Shown here: one piece after another, positions 55,166 to 64,000 of the stretch | Layout of the letters: every line of letters begins with the position of its first letter | Position numbering within the stretch: the stretch's first letter is position 1 | Assembly: GCA_014155875.1 (NCBI GenBank) | Contig: JACEFZ010025829.1 | Coordinates: forward strand, 1 to 64,000 | Length of the DNA: 64,000 nt | Origin: Cepaea nemoralis | Taxonomy: Eukaryota; Mollusca; Gastropoda; Stylommatophora; Helicidae | Reading direction: 5' to 3' | Program-made: the position numbers and the translations under genes | The notes under the pieces: model-generated | Seen by the model: the letters and a program-made list of their open reading frames with translations, nothing else | Told to the model about the DNA's origin: nothing | The model's database searches: none

Positions 55166-56394
55166 AAGATATTATATTATCTTAATAACCTAACTGCATT
55201 AATGTAAGTAAGTAAGTTTGCAACTGCTGCATAAATTAAGCAGCAGTTAATTAATTATTCAGATATTAAATAATAAAAAAAATTAAAATATTAAATAATT
55301 AACTGTTCACTAAAAATCGATTTCTACTTCTCAGACTTCTTTTTTCTGTATCTAATTAATTAATTAATAAATAATAGTCAGCAATTAAAAATTAAATACT
55401 AACTTATTTAAAACATAACTTATTTTACAGTACTGTATTTAAATTTAAAATAATTAAGTGCTGCAGCGGAGCTTAGAAAAAAAGTACTCCTTACTTAACA
55501 TCTTAAACATCTTACAAGTTTACAGACGGGTCTGAAAACTGGCTTTCAAAATTATTTTCAGTCATGTAAAATGCTGAAATATCATCATGCACGTACACAG
55601 ATAGATACATACATTACAGTATTAGTATTACTGCTACACATGACACTTGTATTCTGTTTAATGTTAGTACTTAAATTACCAGTTCTAATTGTAAATAAAT
55701 ACAGGTCCGCTCTATAGTTTATTGTATCGGCGCCGCAATCGGAGTATCAGTATCATACTAATAGTATTACTATAATACTATCAGTGTATGACGGCCGGCC
55801 GTGGCCATGTCTGACACTAAATATTTTGTCCTGAACGTCTGCAAACACCTGGAATGCTCAAACTCTTCATATTTATGTAAAACTGAACGGGGAATTCAAA
55901 TATGGAAGACAAAATGAAGGGAATGTTCAATTAACATGAGTTATAAACCAAATTACCTTACTAATCGTGAAAAAAACCAAATATAATCCAAATAAATCGT
56001 TTTTTTGATATAATACCTTGGCGGTTATCTAGCAGAACCACTTCTAAATATATTAGAATAAGTTCCCCTTTCATCGTACCATACCGATGTCCTTTTTTTC
56101 GTTCTTTTAGCAGTCCATGTCAAACCGGAAGTGATCGTTCGAGGACGCAGGAAAAAGTTCGCAAAATTACACAAAAAAAAGTGAAGAGCTAAAAAAAAGG
56201 GCGAGAATTCTGAAATTGCTAATATAAGACGCCATATACAAGTTTCAAGTAACAATGATTATGAATCTGGATAAGCCCTGAACTGAATAATCCAATCCAG
56301 CGAGCCTAAAATTCAGTGAATATCAATTCTAAGCATAGATTATTAATTATTATTTTATTAATTAATAGTTAAATATTTTTTAAAAATCTGCTCC
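55166..56394. other. AT-rich, no gene seen
   Basis: Low-complexity AT sequence with TAAT repeats near 55350. Nothing recognised. Confidence 0.4.
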
Positions 56395-56915
56395 GTGACT
56401 AAAGGCTTGCGAACGCGGTTCGTGAGCCGGGGTACCAGACGTTCGAAGCTCAGCTGCGACCGATTTGTGCAGCAGACCGTGTCGCGTTGTGTTATAACAT
56501 GCTGGTATGGGAGCCGGTCGTTCAGAAAGCAATGGCAAACTACTGAATGTAACATTTGCCTAGCACATCAACACCAGCTTCCGGTTTCAAGATGGCGACG
56601 GACGGTCGTGTTGTTTTGTGTTCGTTAACTTTTTCGCGTAAGGGATGGATTTATTCATCTCTTGCGTGTAATTGGTGTGCCAGGATGTAAAACCAGGAGT
56701 TTCTACTCAAGATCTGCGCGGGTGCTACGGAGTTCGTGCATCGAGCGAAGCCATCCTTGAGTGAATTTTCAGCAGCGTGTGTGGTTATCAGCAGTCTGTG
56801 TTTACGTTTTTTCAACATGGCGGAAGAACGTCTTCTTTCCGAGTGATCAACAGTCAACATAACGAAGCGGCGTGGTAGCCGCGCAGGGACAAAGAAGCAA
56901 GGTAAGCGCGGGGGT

Positions 56916-57500
56916 TTGAGACGTTTTAGACTCAAGTGTCACCGTCTAGGACTCAGGAACATCCGTATTCTATATTGGAACTGTGCCAGTGTAAAACAAC
57001 GGGGCTCTATTTTAGAAACCCTAGTTTACAGGAACGACATTGTAGCACTCCAGGAGACGAGACTGGGCGATCAGCTACTCCGAATTGCCGGCTTCAAATG
57101 TTTCTACAACAGACGACATCTGGGAACGGCGATTCTCGTTCGCGACAGCATGGTGGCGTCAGAGCTAGACATGTCCAGTTGGGACAGTGACGATATACAA
57201 ATACAGGCGTTGAGAGTTCATTCCAGTATACCATTCGTGTTGGTTAATGTTTATGCCCGCAATGCGAGTGTGGACGCCCAGAAGTGGCAGTGCTTAAGTG
57301 GCATATTAGGCCACGAGAGAAATGTTATTTTCTGTGGTGACTTCAACGCTAAAGGCAGATCATGGGGAAACACTTCCTCCAATACACAAGGGGAGGAGCT
57401 CGAGACTGCACCATCGACCTGGTTTGTATCAACAGTGGCTGTGTCACCAGGACAGCAAGCCGTCCAGGCGATGAGGACAGTGCTATTGATCTGGCGCTAG
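56916..57500 (+). pseudogene. LINE I-1 endonuclease domain, first part
   Basis: An apurinic/apyrimidinic-type endonuclease that nicks target DNA to prime insertion. Motifs seen: RILYWNCASVKQRGS, IVALQETRLG (catalytic Glu), LVNVYARNA, and VIFCGDFNAKG (Asp/Asn). A frameshift near 57400 takes it out of frame before the last motif GSDHHP, found at about 57548 in the next frame. The frame opens at a TTG with no nearby in-frame ATG, so the true start is uncertain. Confidence 0.85.
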
Positions 57501-57520
57501 TTTAACCTTCACTCACTACA

Positions 57521-60406
57521 GTGTGTAGATGGGGTGTCCTAGGACACCATGGCAGCGACCACCACCCTTGCAGCATATTGGTGGAGAAAGGCAGAACCAG
57601 GCAGCACAAGCTAAAGGTAAAGACGTTCCAGTATGACAGTACAGGGCAAGATGTGGTGAGCAAAATAAGACGTGACAAGCGCAGAACGTTTCAGGGCAGG
57701 AGAAAAAGCTGGGAGCAGCCACCGTGGTGGAGTTTCGAGGTGGAGAAGGCTTGGGTGGATAAGCGTAGTGCTGTAAGGAGATGGCAAAATGCCAAGAAGA
57801 ACAGAGCTGGTCATCCTAGTCCCTGCTTGCACTTAGAAAGAGAGATGCACACAAAAGTAAGCTATTTCAAAAAACTGGTCAAGGTGGTTAAAAGCGAAAA
57901 ATGGGCAGAGGTGTGTCAAAGAGTAAGCACAGACAAGTCACTGAAATTGTTCTGGCGACTACATAAAAGCATGAGTGGGGTAGTCAAGAATAAGAGCATT
58001 TCTGACTTCCAAGGTGCTGACCTCATCTGGCAGAGGACTGATGAGGACAAGGGCAAAGCCCTCTTTGAACGCTACCTTGAGCAGAGCAACCAGACAGACA
58101 TGGGAGGCCGGAATCTGGCCAAGGAGGTCACCTCAGACAGATGCAAGGCCCAGAACACTTCGGATGAAGACACAGTGACAGTGAAAGAAATCAAGGCTGT
58201 GCTTCGACGATCAAAAAACAGTGCTCCAGGTCCTGATGGCATAAGATACGACGACATAAATAGGTGTACCGACAATGAGCTAGAGAAACTAGCAGACATG
58301 TACAACAACAGTATAGGGAGTGCTAGCATCAAGGAGGAATGGTTACATAGCTATCTGATTCCCTTGCCGAAGCCTGACAAAGACCACAAAAAAATTCAGG
58401 GATATCGAATTATAACCATGCAGAATACAGTAGGCAAGCTGCTGGAGAAGGTAATTGCCAGGAAAATATCAAGCCAACTAGAGAGGCAAGGTGTTTTCCC
58501 ACCTACCCTGGGTGGGTACCGTCCAAAAAGAGAAACCTGGACCAATGCAGCAGTCTTTGCCCATGATGTCTATGAAGGTTTCCACTCAGGCACTGAAACT
58601 GTTGCTGCAGCGATTGATCTTGAGGACGCATACAACAGAGTACCACTGGATTTTTTAATGTTTCAGCTTCTTGAACTAAACGTAAGTCCATTCCTCCTTA
58701 GTTGGATCGCTGCAGCCCTCTTCCAACGGAAAGTAGTTTTTAGATGTGGCAGTTGGACTTCGGAACCAACAACAATATATCCTGGCCTACCACAGGGATC
58801 ACCATTATCTCCGGTACTGTTCAACGCCTACACAGTGAGAATCACCAGTGAGCAGATCACTGGACCTGGCAGGATATTGTCATATGCCGATGATGTTTTA
58901 GTGTATCGTCAGGGTAAGGATAGAGAGGAGGTTGCTGTGGAACTACAAACCGAACTCAATCGCATAAGTACTTGGTGTGATGAAGCTGGGGCAATGGTCA
59001 ACCCAACAAAGGCAACAGTGACTTGGTTCTCGTTGAATAATCATATTGTCAACAATCCAACACCAACTGTAATGCTGTGTTCAGAGACGGTGGAAAGAAC
59101 GCAGGCAATGAATTACCTGGGGATACGGTTTGATCGAAGCCTTGCTTATAATGTGCACATAGACCAGGTGATAACAAAGGCCAAGCGGGGCTTGGCAGCG
59201 ATGCGGGTGATGGCGGCAGCAAACTGTGAGCAGCGCCATCTATGTCTTCTGTACGAGGGGCTGGTCATGTCTGTTTTGGAGTATGCAATGGCAATCCTGA
59301 CTCTCAGCCATAAGCAGATAGAAAGGATGGAAAGGATACAGAATGAAGCTATGCGCATTATTCTTGGATGTACAAGAGATACAGCATGCAGGGCGATGCG
59401 CTACCTTCTTGATTTTCCAACCATTGAAGAGAGAATGCAAGTTTGCAGGGCACGCGCCTACCTCAGAATTAACGCAAACACACAGCATCCACTGCATAGT
59501 GAAATTAGGAAGGTGAAGGGCAGCAGGTTAAAAAGAGGACGGTCGTGGATGGGTCAAGCCGAAGACATTCTTCAACAGGTGTGTTCACTTGAGGACTTAG
59601 AACCTGGCGAGGAGTGGGTGCAAGTGCCAACAGACTTCTGCACATCCTTTTCAGTTTGCATCCAACTAGATAGAAAATGCAGACAAGAAAATCCGGCTGC
59701 TGTGGAGGCTGAAGTACAAGCGTTGATTTTCGAGAATTCGCTAGACAGTGACGCGGTCATCTACACAGATGGGTCGGTCGTCCGACATGTGAGAAGCTCA
59801 TGGGCCTTTACAGCTCGGGCCGGAGGGAGAATTGTGAAGGAGGACTCTGGTGCTTTCACTGAAACCACAAGTAGCCTGACCATGGAAGTCATGGCAGTAA
59901 GTAAAGCAATAACATGGCTCGAGACACAGACATTCACTAGGGCTTGTTTCCTTAGCGACTCAATGAACATGATCAAGAGGATAGAGGAGGGGTCGATCCG
60001 AAGAGAATGGTTGCTGCCTCTGGAGCGGTCTCGGCTGGCAAAGATTAGTTTCATCTTCGTGCCAGGTCATGCGGGAGTACAAGGAAATGAGCGGGCTGAC
60101 AAGCTCGCAGGTGAGGCTACTGTGGAGGGCGGACGCGCCATGGACCAGGCTGACATTCTGAATGCTCTACGAGAAGTGAGACTTTTGCAAGAACCAAGTG
60201 ATGACTGTGAATCTACAACAATGGCCAGACTGCGAGAGCAGCAAATTAAAAGAGGGGTGGCCAAACAAGAACACTACGCAGGAAGCCAAAGAAGATTGAT
60301 AAACCAACACAGAACTGGCGTCGTTAGCCGCTACACGCTGCGGGATTTGCTGAGGAGGGGATCCGAGCACTTATGGACTGAATGGTCCGATGTGCAACGA
60401 GGATGA
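57521..60406 (+). pseudogene. LINE I-1 endonuclease end, reverse transcriptase and RNase H
   Basis: 961 open codons. It opens with the endonuclease end (HHGSDHHPCSIL), then RT: NSAPGPDGIRYDDI, AAIDLEDAYNRVP (first Asp), GLPQGSPLSPVLFNAY and YADDVLVYRQG (about residue 454). RNase H follows (AVIYTDGSVV near 745, SLTMEVMAVSKAI with Glu, CFLSDSMNM, FVPGHAGVQGNERADKLAG near 846). There is no C-terminal zinc knuckle, unlike LINE-B. An in-frame TAA near 57508 and the shift near 57400 separate it from the endonuclease; otherwise it is intact, implying recent activity. Confidence 0.9.
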
Positions 60407-60570
60407 TCTGTCGACTAACTAACTAACTAACACCAGCTGAAAAATGCTGGTGTTGACTGCAACGTCCCGTAAGGGATACGCAACAATTTAAAAAAAAAAA
60501 ACTTAAATAACTGTTCAATAAAATAATAATGAAACGCAAGAAAATCTTCTTCGTACATTCAGAAGTCGTC

Positions 60571-61688
60571 TTCTTCTTCTTCTTTCGTTCGCTTGAAATA
60601 TGTCTATATCTGCAATGTCGTCTCTTGCATGAATTGAACTGTTTTTTTCAGTTCACACAGTGGTCCATAGAGTTTATCTTCCACTGTCGTCTCTCTAGGC
60701 CAGAAGGTTTGCCTAGATATGTTATATTTTGGGCAGTCTTGGAGTATGTGCTCTGCTGTCTGCGACGCCAATCCACATGTGCACATGGCTGTTTCACCAA
60801 TCTTGAATTTTGTATACATGTGGTTGCGTAATCTATTGTGTACTGTTCTGAGGCGCAGAATAATGACTTGTTCTGGTCTGTCCATAACGTGGTAGTCATC
60901 TTGAGCAGGTTTTGGTGGCTTTCTGACTGATTTGATCATTCTTTTCTTTTGGTGGTATGTAACGGGCACATCAGGCTGTTCTTCTTTGGCTCCTTCCTTA
61001 GCCAATTGATCAGCTCTGTCGTTTCCAGGTACTCCACAGTGGGATGGTATCCACTGTATGGTGACTTTATGCTGACTGCTAAGTTCAGAAAGTAGTGTCC
61101 TTAGTACTGGCAATTTCCCAGAGAGGAGCGCCTCGAGTACTGATTTTGCATCTGTTAGTAGCACCACAGGTTGTGTACCATTGCTGTTATTTAGTAATTT
61201 CTCTGTTGCTATCTTGATTGCCTCAATTTCGGCATCATAGTTATGGCAGTACTTTCCTGTCGGTACTCTGGCTGTGTCCCTAGTATTATTTGGGTATTCT
61301 ATGTACACTCCCGCTCCTCCATTTCGAACAGCATTTTGTGCTGACCCATCTGTGTAGACTCGGATCCAGAGATCCTGTGGGTATTCTTCATCAAGGAAGC
61401 TGAGAGTGGCTTCGCTGCGCTGCACACTGTTCTGTTCTTCCTTGTCAAATATTCCTCTCACTTTTGTCTGGATTTGTAACGATAGTCTATGCTCATCTTT
61501 CCATGGAGTTCGCTCTGGAATAGTTGTTAGGGGGATACCAACTGTGGGCAGATCAGTGGTTTCTCTGCAGAGTCGTTTGGCCTGGTGGATAAAACTACTT
61601 CTTTTCAACCGCCCCATAGCTAGGTTTTCAAATCTGTTCTTCATAGGGTGGCCTGGCAAGCTGAGGAACTTTTCTGCTTGTATTAGCG
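60571..61688 (-). mobile_element. LINE-B, 5'-truncated copy
   Basis: Bounded by 12-bp direct repeats TCAGAAGTCGTC (60559-60570 and 61689-61700). The (CTT)n run at the low end is the GAA-type tail on the minus strand. It covers the C-terminal third of the LINE. Confidence 0.95.
60604..61659 (-). CDS. LINE-B RNase H and C-terminal region (truncated ORF)
   Basis: 351 open codons. RNase H catalytic landmarks: IRVYTDGSAQN (Asp), NYDAEIEAIKI (Glu), VVLLTDAKSVLEAL (Asp), IPSHCGVPGNDRADQLAKEG (His/Asp). The C-terminal knuckle CTCGLASQTAEHILQDCP ends with the conserved DKLYGPLCELKKTVQF region. There is no RT or endonuclease because of 5' truncation, so the product could not mobilise itself. The open frame suggests a recent insertion and not host use. 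Confidence 0.9.
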   Translation of the reverse strand: MPGHPMKNRFENLAMGRLKRSSFIHQAKRLCRETTDLPTVGIPLTTIPERTPWKDEHRLSLQIQTKVRGIFDKEEQNSVQRSEATLSFLDEEYPQDLWIRVYTDGSAQNAVRNGGAGVYIEYPNNTRDTARVPTGKYCHNYDAEIEAIKIATEKLLNNSNGTQPVVLLTDAKSVLEALLSGKLPVLRTLLSELSSQHKVTIQWIPSHCGVPGNDRADQLAKEGAKEEQPDVPVTYHQKKRMIKSVRKPPKPAQDDYHVMDRPEQVIILRLRTVHNRLRNHMYTKFKIGETAMCTCGLASQTAEHILQDCPKYNISRQTFWPRETTVEDKLYGPLCELKKTVQFMQETTLQI

Positions 61689-61700
61689 TCAGAAGTCGTC

Positions 61701-62182
61701 AACCAGAATCTATTTAACTGATTCACTGCCAAACTAAACATGGACCAAACAGAAATTGATGGCAGAAAATGAGAAGTAATGGTGTGTCACAGTAATGATC
61801 TAAAAATTGTTAAAATGATAGCAGATATGTCGTATTATATATCAAATTAAAGTAGAATTCACAAGGAACATGTTAGTATTGCTACGATTACTATAGGTTA
61901 GAAATATAATAATAATATTAGCAGATGTTATAAACAAAAAATTGAAGACAGTGGTGACAATTGTGTGAAATTTCCACTTGCCAAAGCACTACTTCTCAAT
62001 CACTTATGATAATCCAATGAAATTTACTGAATAATGATAAATACACCACTTTCCTTCACCAATATCACTAGAACTGTTCCACAACACCAATAAAACACAA
62101 TTAATTGGAAAATGTCAGGAACACATGAGGCAGATTGTACTGAGAAACAATATGTACACTATTTTCTACTCAAGTGATTAAA
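61701..62182. other. no gene seen
   Basis: AT-rich, nothing recognised. Confidence 0.4.
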
Positions 62183-62988
62183 CACAGTGCGCTGTGAATA
62201 ACGCACAGTGTTATTCACAGACATGGCTGGTCACGTGACGTTTACTACCGTTGATTGGTCACGTCACGTGATGTTTATGTTCGAAAATGGTGATAGAAAA
62301 AGGAACGTTCTTTTCAAGTTTTGAAGAGTGGTGGTGAAATATTTGTTTTAAATCATTACATCCTTACTAATTAAAAGATATGAATAAATAATAAACATGT
62401 ATGGAAACAACAGACAGCTCCACTAAAAGAGGAAAGTAATAATATTTGTAATGACAATTAAACTAAGGCATACTTTACTAGTAAGCCTAACTAGTTGGTC
62501 TCCATGTCCAAAGGCTTGTGAACGTGGTTCTGAGCCGGGTACCAGGCGTTCAAAACGCAGCTGCGACTGATTTGTGCAGCAGACCGTATCTTGTTGTGTT
62601 ATAACATGTTGGTATGGGAGCCGGCCATTCAGAAAGCAATGGCAAACTACTCAACGTAACACTTGCCTAGTACATTAACAGCAGCTGAAAAATGCTGGTG
62701 TTGACTGCAACGTCCTGTAAGGGATATGCAACATAAGAAAGAAAAAAAAGCCTAACTATACATTTAGATGAAAGGCATAATAAACAAACTCATATATTGT
62801 CATTAAAAACAAATATATCTTCTGGACCCGATGGAATACCAGCTAAACTGCATACAGAACTAAATGGATTATACCATATCTTTAAAATACTTTGAACGTC
62901 TCTAAATCGGGATAATTTACATGAAGGGAAGGTCTATCATTCACAGCGCACTGTAAATAATGTTCAGTATTATTCACAGCGCACTGTG
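62183..62988. mobile_element. candidate inverted-repeat DNA element
   Basis: The ends are perfect 19-bp inverted repeats: CACAGTGCGCTGTGAATAA at 62183-62201 and its complement at 62970-62988. Each end also contains a second inverted block of the same words. A SINE-A copy (62508-62735) and an RT fragment (about 62795-62925, SSGPDGIPAKLH) lie inside. No transposase and no clear target duplication. Confidence 0.5.
62508..62735 (+). mobile_element. SINE-A, near-complete copy
   Basis: Runs from GGCTTGTGAACGTGGTTCTG through CCAGGCGTTCAAAACGCAGC to GTAAGGGATATGCAACA. Confidence 0.85.
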
Positions 62989-64000
62989 ATTTTCATTTAA
63001 CACCTCCCATTTTCTGTTTAGTTATAGTTATTATTCGTTTAAATGTAATTATTTAAATACTCCTTAAATACTTTGTGGTAGGCAAAGGAAACCTAGGGGC
63101 ACAAGTGTGGCCCATTAGAGCAAGCCTAATTCGACTGGTGCCAGTATATGATGACAAACTTTCGCTGTTATTGTTTTTCATTATGACTGTCTGCTAAATA
63201 AGTTTTAGAATCTTTCATAAAGTCCTTTAAATCAGAATAACTGTATTCGGAAATTGTTTAAAAGGCTAATTTGATAATAATCTATTCGGCCTCAAAGTAG
63301 ACAGTGTTGCCATTTCTGACATAGAAAATTAACCACAATTTAACTAAAAATGCTGCTCAAATTTGAGATACTTGCTACCTCGCGTTCAGTGTATTGGAAA
63401 GACAGACCTCCTTCCGGTTTAATATGTCATTTATTGGGCATTAAAATTATGGAAGATACATGAAATGAAACAAATAATGAACATGCAAAATTTTACCATT
63501 ATAATGCCGTACGGCAGTCAAGGGATGTTACTTTTTGTCAATAAAGTGGCGGACGGCAGTGAATCAGTTAAAGAAAGCAGCAGTCAACTTGAGCTTGTTG
63601 ATATCTTCATAGAGTTTTTCCTCACAAGGAACAGGTGTAGGCCAAAATGATTTCTCTGTTTCTCATCTATCTAGGACACTTGCAACAAAAATTTAGCAGT
63701 CATTTTACCAGTTCTACAGTTAATTCATCAGGATCTCCTATCTTTAGTTTATTAAACAAGTGATATTTCAGCCTGTTGTGTCCTGTGAGGAATCCAGAGA
63801 TTGCTGCTTATTCATTTCAGTCGATTAATAATATCCATCATCTTTCTGGTAACTGGATACTTTGATGCTCACTTGTTTGTATAAGTGCTTCTTATAAACC
63901 TCTTGGTCTTATTAATATGTTATGTCTATATCAGGCTTAGTACATCTGTACCAATCTTGAATCATGGCATAGAGACATCAGTATATCTATACCAGTTTTG
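62989..64000. other. no gene seen
   Basis: Mostly AT-rich. A 61-codon frame at 63465-63650 has no recognisable feature. Confidence 0.4.

Larger units (their letters stand above)
56580..60428 (+). mobile_element. LINE I-1, near full length
   Basis: A non-LTR retrotransposon of about 3.85 kb beginning TCCGGTTTCAAGATGGCGAC and ending in (CTAA)n. The 10-bp target duplication AACACCAGCT lies at 56570-56579 and 60429-60438. A ~330-bp 5' leader precedes one coding region with endonuclease, RT and RNase H; I see no separate ORF1. The domain set resembles I/ingi-group LINEs. It is broken by one frameshift and one stop, so nearly intact. Confidence 0.9.
56395..60490 (+). mobile_element. SINE-A split by a LINE
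   Basis: The SINE head and body occupy 56395-56579 and its 3' end 60439-60490 (GAAAAATGCTGGTGTTGACT, GTAAGGGATACGCAACAA, then an A run). The LINE at 56580-60428 sits between, with the duplicated target AACACCAGCT. Confidence 0.9.

Noticed and set aside
60604..61659. Host RNase H gene
   Set aside because: Exact 12-bp target duplications, the GAA tail and a second copy at 24759 show that it is a truncated LINE.

Overview
The window is a repeat-rich piece of an animal nuclear genome. Evidence for an animal: a multi-finger C2H2 zinc-finger gene with animal-style splice sites, a Polinton/Maverick element, Ty3/gypsy elements, several RNase H-bearing LINEs and tRNA-derived SINEs. A marine invertebrate (perhaps a mollusc) is my guess; nothing here fixes the species. 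Almost every recognisable coding stretch belongs to a mobile element.

Layout. 1-358: tail of a GAA-tailed retroposon. 359-10527: two Ty3/gypsy internal regions in tandem on the minus strand (359-4230 and 6713-10527) that appear to share the one LTR/leader region between them (4231-6712). Their domain order is gag, protease, integrase, reverse transcriptase, RNase H, as in Gmr1-like elements. 10670-11049: a SINE and a piece of LINE coding sequence. 11050-24650: an entire Polinton with ~230-bp terminal inverted repeats, inserted into that LINE. It carries two related cysteine-rich genes just inside its ends, membrane proteins, major capsid protein, packaging ATPase, integrase and protein-primed DNA polymerase, many frameshifted. 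24651-26002: the rest of the interrupted LINE, itself split by a younger LINE, then a small retroposon. 26003-31000: no gene; a 110-bp minisatellite, two ~590-bp copies of one dispersed repeat, and about 1 kb of GGA-rich DNA between them.

32219-38995: the zinc-finger gene on the minus strand, with two candidate upstream exons, interleaved with LINE fragments. 39268-45255: SINEs and overlapping LINE remnants, including a LINE inserted in another LINE with an 11-bp target duplication. 46043-47773: a satellite array with two unit lengths (~164 and exactly 120 bp). 47992-49868: a near-perfect ~150-bp hairpin and a foldback element with an internal 98-bp tandem repeat. 50472-54573: a multi-exon minus-strand gene encoding a coiled-coil region followed by a transposase-like core (D, D, C-x2-H, E); it is partly frameshifted and I cannot assign it to a superfamily. 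56395-60490: a SINE split by a nearly complete LINE. 60571-61688: a 5'-truncated LINE. 62183-62988: a candidate inverted-repeat element. The last kilobase shows nothing I recognise.

The Polinton genes would have worked together: polymerase and integrase to copy and insert the element, capsid protein and ATPase to package it. With frameshifts in capsid, integrase and polymerase this copy is not autonomous as sequenced, although some breaks (notably the 34-C run) could be assembly errors.
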